Below are positions 11,491 to 21,070 of a stretch of 64,000 nt of DNA, piece by piece. The position numbers were made by a program, and so were the translations under genes. The notes below the pieces were generated by a model. That model had not been told where the DNA came from and searched no databases. It saw only the letters and a list, made by a program, of their open reading frames with translations. Source of the DNA: Anoplolepis gracilipes (Eukaryota; Arthropoda; Insecta; Hymenoptera; Formicidae); the NCBI RefSeq assembly GCF_047496725.1, contig NC_132976.1:13751001-13815000 (forward strand), in the 5' to 3' direction. The number at the start of each line of letters is the position of its first letter. Position 1 is the stretch's first letter.

Positions 11491-11860
11491 TACAGGGTGT
11501 CTCATAATTCGCGAACCACCCGTCAGGTGCAGGTAGAGTAGGTTAAACTGAGTAAAAAAGTTATCTACCAATTTGCAATTTTCGCAATACTTAATGAGAT
11601 ATTAATTATAAGAGATCAGTCAATCGGCGCCCGGCAGGAGCGCGCGGCACGAAGAAGTCTCCCACTGTTACTTGCTACTAGGCGCGCCGACGAAGCGGTG
11701 GGAGGAACGCTCTACATTGACAACCTGAAGAGTCACTCTTATAATTAATATCTCATTAACTATTGCAAAAATTGCAAAATGGTAGATAACTTTTTTACTC
11801 AGTTTAACCTACTCTACCTGCACCTGACGGGTGGTTCGCAAATTATAGGACACATGTATA
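11491..11860. mobile_element. MITE family A, copy 1
   Basis: About 370 bp with long inverted termini beginning CAGGGTGTCYCATAATTCG and containing 'ggtgcaggtagagtaggtt' and 'ttaatgagatattaattata'. A GC-rich middle holds 'cggcgcccggcaggagcgcg'. TA flanks the left end. Related copies are at 36320-36773 and 62021-62282. The structure suits a non-autonomous Tc1/mariner-type element; no coding capacity. Confidence 0.85.
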
Positions 11861-12004
11861 TGCAAGACAATAATACATGCACTTTTATGAATAACTTAGT
11901 TCATTGAAAAATAGCAAGATATATATGTATACATGTTTATTTATTTAATTCTTTTAATTGTATGTAAGTATATTTACTAAAATGTTATTAATTAAATATC
12001 CAGA

Positions 12005-12126
12005 TAACATAAGGCGTGTCATTATACACTTTGTTTGATAATCTTTGTGAAAAGTTTATTCAGGTAATCATTATTTTTTTACATTATTACATTAAAATAG
12101 TATTTATTTATTATAAACTATCATGA

Positions 12127-12172
<46 letters not shown>

Positions 12173-12240
12173 TCATGATAGTTTATAATAAATCAATACT
12201 ATTTATATATATATATATATATAATGTTATATATATATAT
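12005..12240. repeat. AT-rich palindromic repeat around (AT)n
   Basis: The word 'tttgtttgataatctttgtg' and 'ttattataaactatcatgag' precede an (AT)n run, after which 'ctcatgatagtttataataaat' returns in reverse complement. The same module is present in the larger palindrome at 12255-13142. Confidence 0.75.
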
Positions 12241-12254
12241 AATAAATAAATACT

Positions 12255-12286
12255 ATTCTTACTAATTCTTGCCCTATCTTTCCCTA

Positions 12287-12344
<58 letters not shown>

Positions 12345-12665
12345 GTTCTATTTTCCAATAATTGAAGTTATTTATAAAAATGCATTATGTGAGTTATTTT
12401 ATATATGCATTTAATGATTTAAGAACATATGCATTACCTAATACAAAGATAAGGTTCAAAATTATTAATTTAATTTAAATATTTTAGGAAGTTTTCTTAT
12501 TAAGGCGTTATACGCTTTGTTTGATAATCTTTGTGAAAAGTTTATTCAGGTAATCATTATTTTTTTACATTATTACATTCAAATAGTATTTATTTATTAT
12601 AAACTATCATGAGTATATATATATATATATATAAAATAGTATTTATTTATTATAAACTATCATGA

Positions 12666-12699
<34 letters not shown>

Positions 12700-13142
12700 T
12701 CATGATAGTTTATAATAAATAAATACTATTTGAATGTAATAATGTAAAAAAATAATGATTACCTGAATAAACTTTTCACAAAGATTATCAAACAAAGCGT
12801 ATAACGCCTTAATAAGAAAACTTCCTAAAATATTTAAATTAAATTAATAATTTTGAACTCTATCTTTGTATTAGGTAATGCATATGTTCTTAAATCATTA
12901 AATGCATATATAAAATAATTCACATAATGCATTTTTATAAAAATAAAATATTTAAATTAAATTAATAATTTTGAACTCTATCTTTGTATTAGGTAATGCA
13001 TATGTTCTTAAATCATTAAATGCATATATAAAATAATTCACATAATGCATTTTTATGAATAACTTCAATTATTGGAAAATAGAACATTATATATATATAT
13101 ATACATATATAGGGAGAGATAGGGCAAGAATTAGTAAGAATT
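12255..13142. repeat. ~890-bp imperfect palindrome with internal duplication
   Basis: The left arm starts 'attcttactaattcttgccc' and the right arm ends with its reverse complement at about 13142. The fold is in the (AT)n near 12610-12700. The right arm carries an extra direct copy of about 115 bp (12830-12943 repeated at 12945-13057, 'ttttgaactctatctttgta'). No coding sequence. It looks like a foldback MITE that has been rearranged. Confidence 0.8.
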
Positions 13143-13618
13143 GTATTATATATAGGGATATTCAATTATATTCATTAAATTTTTATTAACAAAGTAAACA
13201 ATAACTAAACAATATATTTGATAAATATTTAATACTTATAATTTTTGCTATTTTTCAATGAATCATGTTGTCAGTGAAGATACATGTATATACGAATTAT
13301 CTTGCAGATGCAATAATAATTTAAGAATACATACACATGTATTAATAATTTACTTATAACATAAATATTATGTTGATATTTATAATGTAATTATTACTAG
13401 AAGAAAAATTGCGTATAACAAAAGAAAATTAACACATAAAAGGTTAACCTCTACTTTCATCAATCACTTGACAATAGACATACAACTATATCAGAAGAAA
13501 GAAGCGCCAACGGCGATTAGCGCCTTTTTGTAATTGGCAGAAAATATACCGACTTTGAACCGTTGCGACATCTATGCAGAACAGATACAGAAATATGCGT
13601 TATTTCCACGAACTAAGC

Positions 13619-13864
13619 AATGATGACGCATGAATTATATAATATATAGGTGCTTTCAAGGAAGCTACATCACGGAATAAGGAAGGGGGGGGGGACTGAG
13701 CATAAACGTACGTTATTATAGATACTGAGAAAGTAACATGGCGGCCTCCCCTAGCGCGGACATGTATCACTGCTACAGTTTATGCTTAGTCTCCCTCTTC
13801 CTTAGTCCGTAATATAGCTTCTTTGAAAGCACCTATATATTATATAATTCATGCGTCATCATTT
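13619..13864. mobile_element. ~245-bp MITE with ~66-bp inverted termini
   Basis: The left terminus 'aatgatgacgcatgaattat' recurs inverted at the right end ('ataattcatgcgtcatcatt'). The inner parts 'ggtgctttcaaggaagct' and 'agcttctttgaaagcacc' also pair. The middle contains a G9 run and 'cggcctcccctagcgcg'. It lies 87 bp upstream of the spliced gene at 13951. Confidence 0.85.
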
Positions 13865-13950
13865 GCGGACTCATCTGCGGTTCATCATAAAAGTGTGCAA
13901 TACAAGTGCGCAATACAAGTGCATAATAAGCGAAAAAAATACTTTTTATA

Positions 13951-15176
13951 ATGGCATCGAACCAACGTAAGTACTTATTTATTTATGAAGTTTAATATCT
14001 TTATTATATTCAAGTTATCATATAATAAATTACTATATCTAAATAATAGGTTAAACGCCACGTCGACTTCTGAGAAACGACGTTGAATTTTCCGTTTAAG
14101 CGACATCGGTTCTTAGGGACCGACAGTATCAAACTTAAAGAAAAAAATAAATTTTGTAATTCATATATCATTATTGAAACATTTTAAACATAAATGAGAT
14201 TTGCCTTTACATATGTTACAAAAGTCACGAGTTTTGCTGATTCTTGGCGATCGCCTTTTTACTGTTTCTAATCTCTTTTGTTCTCTGTTAATACTGTATA
14301 TACTTGTGCATTGTCTCCCCAAGATGTAAATAGAAAGTGAAACAAAACAATCACCGCGTTAAGCGCGTTATCTTTTGTTTATCCAGCATCCGTTAAACGC
14401 TCTCCACCTAACCTAAACGGAAAGTAAAGCAAAATCGGCTTCGCGTTTAAACGCAATACATAAAATATGTATATATTAAATGTCGGATCGTCTTTGTCTT
14501 CGTTTGCACACTTGTCTAGTGTTGTGTTTAATATACATTATAATTATAACTATAATAATGTAAAATAAAAAAGACAAATAATAATATAGTACATACACTT
14601 TTTATTTGTATCTATAACATTTTTAATATTTTTTCATTAATATATTTATTTCACAGAAGACGATACAATGCACATAGATTTAGAAGGACAGTTGTCCAAT
14701 CTAGAGATCGCAGAAGCGACGAACAATGACTTAAAAGAAAAAATAATACAACTAGAAAAATAATTACAAGAGTATAAGACAAAATACAACAAAAGACAAG
14801 ACAAGACACAACAAGAAAATGAGCTACCTAATAAAATAGAACAAGATCAAGAATTATCACAAAATCAGCAAGGCAAGTAAAATATGTGTATATTGTGTGA
14901 GACAATAAATAGTAACTATTTGTTTTGTTATTACATTATTATATATTTTCTTATTTTCTTTTAATTCTTCTTGTTATTATACAATATTATTATTTTTATT
15001 ACTATATTAATTATATGTTATTATTACTTTTGGCAGATCAACCACAACGATGGGCGAGAGCCGGCCGTAATTATCGAAGAAAACGAGGACGAGGACAAGG
15101 ACGAGGACAAGAACGAGGACGAGAACGAAGAGGAGACGAAAGAAATTATTTAAGTTATATTTACATAAATATGTAA
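13951..15176 (+). pseudogene. Spliced three-exon gene: coiled coil plus RG-rich tail (one in-frame stop)
   Basis: Exon 1 (13951-13966, MASNQ) ends at a consensus GTAAGT. Exon 2 (14657-14872) follows 'tttcacag' and encodes an acidic, heptad-like stretch (SNLEIAEATNNDLKEKIIQ...). Exon 3 (15037-15176) follows 'tggcag' and encodes RGRGQGRGQERGRERRG before a stop. Joining exon 2 to exon 3 in frame requires a GC-AG intron (donor GCAAGT at 14873); the nearby GT donor gives an immediate stop. A single TAA at 14761 (LEK-stop) interrupts the product, probably a C-to-T change. I do not recognise the protein. Coiled coil plus RG repeats suggests an oligomeric nucleic-acid binder. It lies inside the 11-kb transposon, divergent from the transposase, so it could be an accessory gene or captured host exons. 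Confidence 0.55.
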
Positions 15177-15660
15177 ATTTTTTGTCAATTTTTAGTTAAT
15201 CATTTAGTTTTTAAAAATGTTTTATAAGTTAGAAAATTGTTTAAGTATTTTATTATAAGTTATGTTTTTTATTTTTCTATATTTTTATTTTTATTTTTAT
15301 TCTTTTAATATATATATGTGTAAATTTTTTTTTTAATTACTAATTATTCATTTAGTTATGAAATATTTTAGTCAATTTTTTAAATATTTTATTATCAGTT
15401 ATGTTTTTTTATTTTTTTACATTTTTATTTTTATTTTTATTCTTTTATTTGTTACATATATACATATATAAGATTACTTTATATTATATCATATTACATA
15501 TAACTTATAAAACAAAATATTGAAATAAAAAAAATGTTAAAAATATAGATGTCTTTTTGTTTTAAGAGAGTCATTGATATTATATAATAAATTAAGATTA
15601 ATTATATGTATAAATTATAAGCTTATAAGTCAATAATATATATAAATGATATATATGTAT
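15177..15660. other. AT-rich 3' flank of the spliced gene
   Basis: Nearly 500 bp of A/T-rich sequence with repeated 'tatttttatttttatttttattctttta' like stretches (15280-15305 and 15415-15445 are a short direct duplication). No gene seen. Confidence 0.45.
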
Positions 15661-15662
15661 AT

Positions 15663-15838
15663 TCAGGCTGTCCGGTAATAAACGCTCCATCTCTCTAGGG
15701 CAAATAAAACAGGCCAAACTAAATATAGAAGTCGTCTACCATTTTGTGATCTTCGTAATAATTAACAAAGATTATTGACAAATCCGGGCGAGTACAAGCG
15801 CGCGGCGAGAAGACCCATCCTACTGCTACGCAGTTAGG
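15663..15838. mobile_element. Truncated MITE (half element)
   Basis: The left end 'aggctgtccggtaataaacgc' followed by 'accattttgtgatcttcgta' and 'aatccgggcgagtacaagcg' parallels the left half of the MITE at 61333-61858. It breaks off where the transposon terminus begins, so only one end remains. Confidence 0.5.
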
Positions 15839-15849
15839 TACTGCTACAA

Positions 15850-16887
15850 ACGATTCTTTATCGAACCCCGTTGGCCGTTTCGCGATATCTAAAAAAATAG
15901 CGGAAATACCGGTTTAGCATTAACTCTAAAACTAAAAATGGTCGTATTTCCGAACCAGTTGAGATACAAACGATTTGAAAAGAAGTACAAACGATTCTCT
16001 ATCGAACCCCGTTGGCCATTTCGCGATATCTACAAAAATAGCGGAAATATGGGTTTAGCGTTAATTTCAAAACTTGAAAAACGCTGTATTTCCGAACCGG
16101 TTGAGGTACAAACGAAATGAAAAGAGGTATAAACAGGTACAAACGATTCTCTACCGAACCCCGTTGGCCGTTTCGCAATATCTACAAAAATAGCGGAAAT
16201 ACGGGTTTAGCGTTAATTTCAAAACTTGAAAAACGCTGTATTTCCGAACCGGTTGAGGTACAAACGAAATGAAAAGAGGTATAAACAGGTACAAACGATT
16301 CTCTTTCGAATCCCGTTGGTCATTTCGCGATATCTAAAAAAATAGCGGAAATATCGGTATAGCGTTACTCTAAAACTAAAAATGGCCGTATTTCCGAACC
16401 GATTGAGGTACAAACGATTTGAAAAGAGGTACAAACGATTCTTTATCGAACCTCGTTGGCCGTTTCGCGATATCTAAAAAAAATAGCGGAAATACAGATA
16501 TAGCGTTACTCTAAAACTAAAATTGGCCGTATTTCCGAACCGATTGAGGTACAAACGATTCTTTATCCCGTTGGCCGTTTCGCGATATCTAAAAAAATAG
16601 CGGAAATACCGGTATAGCGTTACTCTAAAACTAAAAATGGCCGTATTTCCGAACCGGTTGAGATACAAACGAATTGAAAAGAGGTACAAACAGGTACAAA
16701 CGATTCTCTATCGAATGGCATTAATGAAATTAAAATATCTTAAAGTCGAGCGCTGGCCATTTTTTGATTATTTTTTATTTCCGAATCCTTCGAGGTACAA
16801 ACGAAATAAATTGTGGTACAAACAGGTACAAACGAACTATATTATTAATTTTTTTTTCATAAAGTTGGGCGCCAGGTTCACATTGGT
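15850..16887. repeat. Right inverted terminus: array of ~120-160-bp units
   Basis: Units containing 'cgaaccccgttggccgtttc', 'atagcggaaatac' and 'tatttccgaaccggttgag' start near 15860, 15992, 16152, 16303, 16443, 16564 and 16706. The outermost part (16780-16887) pairs with 5874-6000. Arrays of variable unit length within terminal inverted repeats are the Foldback architecture. Confidence 0.85.
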
Positions 16888-16896
16888 TGTTTCCTT
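16888..16896. repeat. 9-bp target-site duplication, right copy
   Basis: TGTTTCCTT, identical to 5865-5873, directly after the terminal ...GGTTCACATTGGT. Confidence 0.85.
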
Positions 16897-17042
16897 AACT
16901 AATTTTCCCCTTTTTTGTTTCAGGTCATCGTTAGATTTCCAATCATCACTGTGGATGGATACGCTATTCCTAGGATTTACCTTTCGCGTTCAACAGGATC
17001 AACGTTATTAGACCAAGGATTGGAATAATCAAGATATACATA

Positions 17043-17600
17043 GGTAAGTAAAATAAATTTACTGTTCTGGTAAATACACAAATAAAAATGATCTTTTTAT
17101 TCACATTAGGTATTTCAGATCAATATTTACACTGTTTACCATACGTGTTACAATTTTATCACGTTCGCGTTTATTTCATGAACCTCTAAGAATCGTTCCT
17201 GTCACGAATTATATCTCGTACAGTCTATCTATAATTATCGACGTCACTTACGATCTACACGGCTTACAAACTCGCGTGTACTAATTATGGTTTGCGTGTG
17301 TGTTAATACGTTTTATAGTTTTTAGTAATTCGGTTCGACGCTTTACAAGTGATTATTGTTAACGCGTTTCGGTATTTGAGCGATCGCGTTTCGCGATGGT
17401 ATGGGGGATTTCTCTTTTCGGTCGAGCATAGCTTCCGCCCGAGCCTGCTCTCGAGTCGTCTGGGACCGCTGCTTATATACCCGGCGAGGTAGTCGTCTAT
17501 CCCCTTCACGGCGTCGCTGGCCAGTCGGCGTTGGGCGCTACTGCGGTCCAATCCGCGCGCTTCGTCAGGGCGTCAAATCTTATCATCTATCTTAACTACT
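17043..17600 (-). mobile_element. LTR-like promoter module, minus copy
   Basis: On the minus strand this reads a GC-rich upstream part, a TATA box (gggtatataagcagc, about 17470-17484), a conserved leader ('gggcggaagctatgctcgacc') and, near the far end, 'gtgaataaaaagatc' as a polyadenylation signal. The plus copy at 19745-20290 has the same order with gagtataaaggca and gtgaataaacaaat. TATA box and polyA signal about 330-400 bp apart fit an LTR. Downstream on the minus strand the sequence runs into 16897-17040 and, past the transposon insertion, 5641-5864. Confidence 0.55.
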
Positions 17601-18510
17601 GTATAACTTTATTTATTTCGCTATTCATAATGTCAACATATTTACACTTAAGCCTAATTAATAAAATAAATATGTTGTATATATCCATTTTACGTAAAAT
17701 ATATTATTAATTAATCTGGAATATATTATTTATCGTACATAATCATTACTAAAACATAATTGCTTTCAATATTCAAAACTAAATGTTTTATTTGATATAA
17801 CCTATCGCTTATTTTCTTAAATAAAATATTTTATGTCATTAGTTAATCTCAGTTATATCTTATTGACAATGTTTACATAGTATCGTAACAAAATAAATGT
17901 TCAATGTTTCAAAACAAATAACCTTTAATCTTTTGGGATTATTCTTTTTCTTTTAATGTGAGAAATGCATTTCAATAACTTCTGTTTTTCCCAAACATTT
18001 CCATCCCGTGGATTTTTTATATCTGCATCATACCTTGTTTTAGTTCTTTTTATCATTGAAATCCGTTTCTTGCATTATGCTTTAATATATAAAATACTTT
18101 AGCTTTGACCAATATCAGCTAATCAGTTTAACGAAGTAATCTAATAAACTTAGAAATTAATTATTCTAAAACTGAAAGTTTTTTTTTATTTGATAATGTT
18201 TATTCTTTATTTATTTCTGTAACTTAATCATTTACTTTTTATTATTTTTTTTTTCATTGAATAAGTATGAGTGATGCCATTGATCTTAATTTTATTTATC
18301 ATATTATATTTGTTGCTTTTATTTAATCATCAATTAAGGTCAATTGAATTTTCCTGGTTTATTATGTTTTTCCAAATATTATTTTAATAATGAACAAATA
18401 AACTTCATATGATAACTTACCGTTTATTCTTTTCTCCTGATTGTGACTCAATTTATCTTGATTAATTTTTCAACGTTTGCGTTGATAAGTGATTTTTAAT
18501 AACGTAAAAT
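17601..18510. other. AT-rich stretch, no gene seen
   Basis: About 900 bp of AT-rich sequence between the LTR-like module and an exon-like block. No open frame above 60 codons and no clear repeat units. Confidence 0.5.
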
Positions 18511-18512
18511 AA

Positions 18513-18600
18513 CTTAACCTTGCAACCGACAGGTCGATGCAGCCCGGATTGACGTCGAGAGACCCAGATCCAGAAATGCAACAGGAATGAACAACAAACC
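18513..18600 (-). other. Exon-like conserved block, minus copy
   Basis: Reverse complement of 20977-21070 with about 85-90% identity by eye ('tcaatccgggctgc', 'acctgtcggttgcaaggtta'). In both copies it is preceded by a splice-acceptor-like tttacag. It belongs to the same inverted repeat family as the LTR-like modules. Confidence 0.5.
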
Positions 18601-18609
18601 TGTAAATGG

Positions 18610-19740
18610 GAAGAAGATTGTAAATAATGTATATAGAAGCGAGTCTAGAAAATAAACAAAAACTCAAAAAATAAAAGTAGGATTACAAATAAAACTTAGA
18701 GTTAAGCATAGGTTTAAAAGATAAAAACAATATAAAATCATTTTATTGTAATAGCGAAAAAAATAACGAAAATGCGAGCGCAAGCGAAAAATAAGTTAAT
18801 AATGAATAATAAAGAAAATATATTTAATTTATCGTTGAGACAACTTAGACATGAACCAAGTAAGAGCTTTAGTTTACGCTAAAAAAGATCAAATTTGCAC
18901 GATGAATAAAAAATTGTTTTTATTAATAATGCATGATAATAAATTTTAAGTTATTCAATAAAATATTTTTAATACCCGTTTACTATTTAATAAAAATAAT
19001 CACGATCTCGAAAATATATTGATTAAGTTCGAAGTAAAATAACATAACAAATAATATTATAAAATTAAAGTTTGAGACTCATTAATTTTCAGTTTGTAAA
19101 ATTCGCCAAAATGAAATTTAGTTGTAACAACGAAATATAGGCTAAGAGTTATAATTAACTTGAATAGAATAAAAGGACAGATCCGGAAATTCATCCTGAA
19201 TGAGAGGAAGAAAATTAATTTACGGTAAGAACAAAATAAGAGATATTATTTTATAACTAAAGTAATATTCAAATATAATTGAACGTTAAATCATGAAATA
19301 ATTCAAGTTAATTAATTAATTTATAATGATCGAAGTTACAATTATTTTAAAGACAAATAATCAATCAGAATAACGTATTTCATTGATAAAATAAATTACA
19401 AAATTATAAAAAGATACAGATATGAAATATCAAGCATATAAAAGTGTTTCGGACAAATAAAAATCAATGAAATGCATTTATCAGATTAAAGTAAACAAAA
19501 CCAGAACGGTAGAATCGGTATTAAAAAAAAATAAAAATAAAGGATTTTATTTTATTTTTATTTGAAACATTATATAGTCTATAAATGAATGAAAGAAAAA
19601 TATATCCGATAATAGACATTAATATATTTTATTTTAAAAAAATTAAACATAAGGATAGGTAATAATAACATTTTTGTTTTTATTGTAGATAATTCAAGAC
19701 GTATGTAAATAACGGATTAGCGAGCGTACATAGATTAATT
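18610..19740. other. AT-rich stretch, no gene seen
   Basis: About 1.1 kb of A-rich sequence without open frames, separating the minus and plus copies of the LTR-like family. Confidence 0.5.
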
Positions 19741-19744
19741 AATA

Positions 19745-20290
19745 AGTTAGTTGTAAGATAATCGACAAGTCCGTACAACCCAACACCGAAACGTGTACCC
19801 AGGAGAGTGCCGCTGTTGTACCGAGCACGCGAATTGGCCCGCACGAAGGATCGACGCAAGTTGGCCAGCGATACCGCAGTGGGGATGGACCGCCGCCAGC
19901 AGAGTATAAAGGCAGAGGCGCAGCGTGGTGAGGAGTCGTATGGCAGGCTCGGGCGGAAGCTATGCTCAACCGAGGATCAAACTCCCCATACCATCGCGGA
20001 ACGCGAACGCTCAAATAACCGGAACGTATAAGCAATTGTTAACCGTGAAGCGTCAAACCGAATTGATAGATGTAAAAACACACACGCGAACTAAAACTAT
20101 TATACGCGAGTTTAATAACCGTGTAGGTCGTAAGTGACATCGATAATTCTAACAAGTTTGTAAAAGAAACGCGAACGTGGGTTAAATTGTGTAAACGAAC
20201 GGTGAACAGTGTAAATACTATATCATAACCTTATTGTGAATAAACAAATATTTTGTGAATTATCAAAACAGTGAAAAAAGTTTACTTACC
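19745..20290 (+). mobile_element. LTR-like promoter module, plus copy
   Basis: Starts near 'tgtaagataatcgacaagtc'. A TATA box 'gagtataaaggcaga' lies at about 19902, the conserved leader 'gggcggaagctatgctcaacc' follows, and 'gtgaataaac' near 20236 looks like a polyA signal. It is an inverted copy of 17043-17600. The body that follows (20290-20620) contains an 86-residue open frame and a donor-like ctggtgagtccc at about 20569, with an acceptor-like ttacag at 20976, suggesting a spliced leader. Confidence 0.55.
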
Positions 20291-20515
20291 TGTGTATATC
20301 TTGATTATTCCAATCCTTGGTCCAATATCGTTGATCCTGCTGAACGTGAAAAGGCAAATTCTAGGAGTAGCGTATCTATCCATGGTTATGATCCGGAATC
20401 CATCGATGACCTGAAAGAGAAGGGGATATTAATTAATAGTAGCATTGGAATATTTCGTCGAGGAAACGAAAGAAAAATACCAGGAGACAACCCCGACCGA
20501 CCTTGGTATTATTGA
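20255..20515 (+). CDS. Unrecognised 86-residue open frame downstream of LTR-like module
   Basis: The product begins MNYQNSEKSLLTCVYLDYS and includes HGYDPESIDDLKEKG near the middle. I do not recognise it. The inverted copy (17040-16900 then 5860-5700) preserves much of the DNA but not the frame, so selection on the protein is doubtful. It could be the start of a Gag frame or merely part of a leader. Confidence 0.2.
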   Translation: MNYQNSEKSLLTCVYLDYSNPWSNIVDPAEREKANSRSSVSIHGYDPESIDDLKEKGILINSSIGIFRRGNERKIPGDNPDRPWYY

Positions 20516-20639
20516 GGTAAAAATACCTGGCGACCGTTAACAAGAGGCGAAAGCGCTGCGGTCTGCTGACTGGTGAGTCCCATTTCTCATTTAGTGGCGA
20601 TGCTGATCCGGTCACAACCTCATTTGCGCTTTGTTTGAT

Positions 20640-20970
20640 TAAATTAGCTTTTATTATACATTTTATTGTTTGCGCATTAACATAAATCTTTACGCTTTTT
20701 TATTTTACCTGCGTTAATCAAAATAACTATTTCTTATCAAATAAAACTTAATTCGCAGTTTTCTTTATTTCGCAATAAACTTAAAATTATTCCTCGTGCT
20801 TAAATTTTAACGCTTTATTCGTTTTTTGTATAAAATAAAATTTTCGTGTTTCTTTTAATTTGCGTGCATTTATAATTAAGTTTTATTTGTATCTTTATTT
20901 TTCTTTTTTATTTATTCGCTTATTTTTTTAACTCGCTATTATTTGCACTATTTACAATCTTCTTTTTTGT
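20640..20970. other. AT-rich, intron-like stretch
   Basis: T-rich sequence between a donor-like site at 20570 and an acceptor-like ttacag at 20971-20976. Nothing else is visible. Confidence 0.35.
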
Positions 20971-20976
20971 TTACAG

Positions 20977-21070
20977 GTTCGTTGTTCATCCCTGTTATGT
21001 CTCTGGATCTGGATCTCTCGGCGATTTCCGTCAATCCGGGCTGCGACCACCTGTCGGTTGCAAGGTTAAG
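20977..21070 (+). other. Exon-like conserved block, plus copy
   Basis: Follows 'tttttgtttacag'. It matches 18600-18513 inverted and ends at 'ggttgcaaggttaag', immediately before R1-clade sequence begins, so the latter probably inserted here. Confidence 0.5.

Larger units (their letters stand above)
5874..16887. mobile_element. 11.0-kb Foldback/MULE-NOF-like DNA transposon
   Basis: The ends are inverted repeats starting ACCRATGTGAACCTGGCGCC and flanked by the perfect 9-bp duplication TGTTTCCTT. A 9-bp duplication with long inverted termini built of internal tandem repeats is the hallmark of Drosophila Foldback (FB/NOF) and of MULE-superfamily elements. Inside are a minus-strand transposase pseudogene (about 10847-7690) with a protease-like C-terminus, a plus-strand spliced gene (13951-15176), a solo LTR, a minisatellite and several MITEs. 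The insertion point lies within an LTR-like module of which an empty relative exists at 20440. The element was therefore mobile after that module arrived, though its transposase is now broken. Confidence 0.8.
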
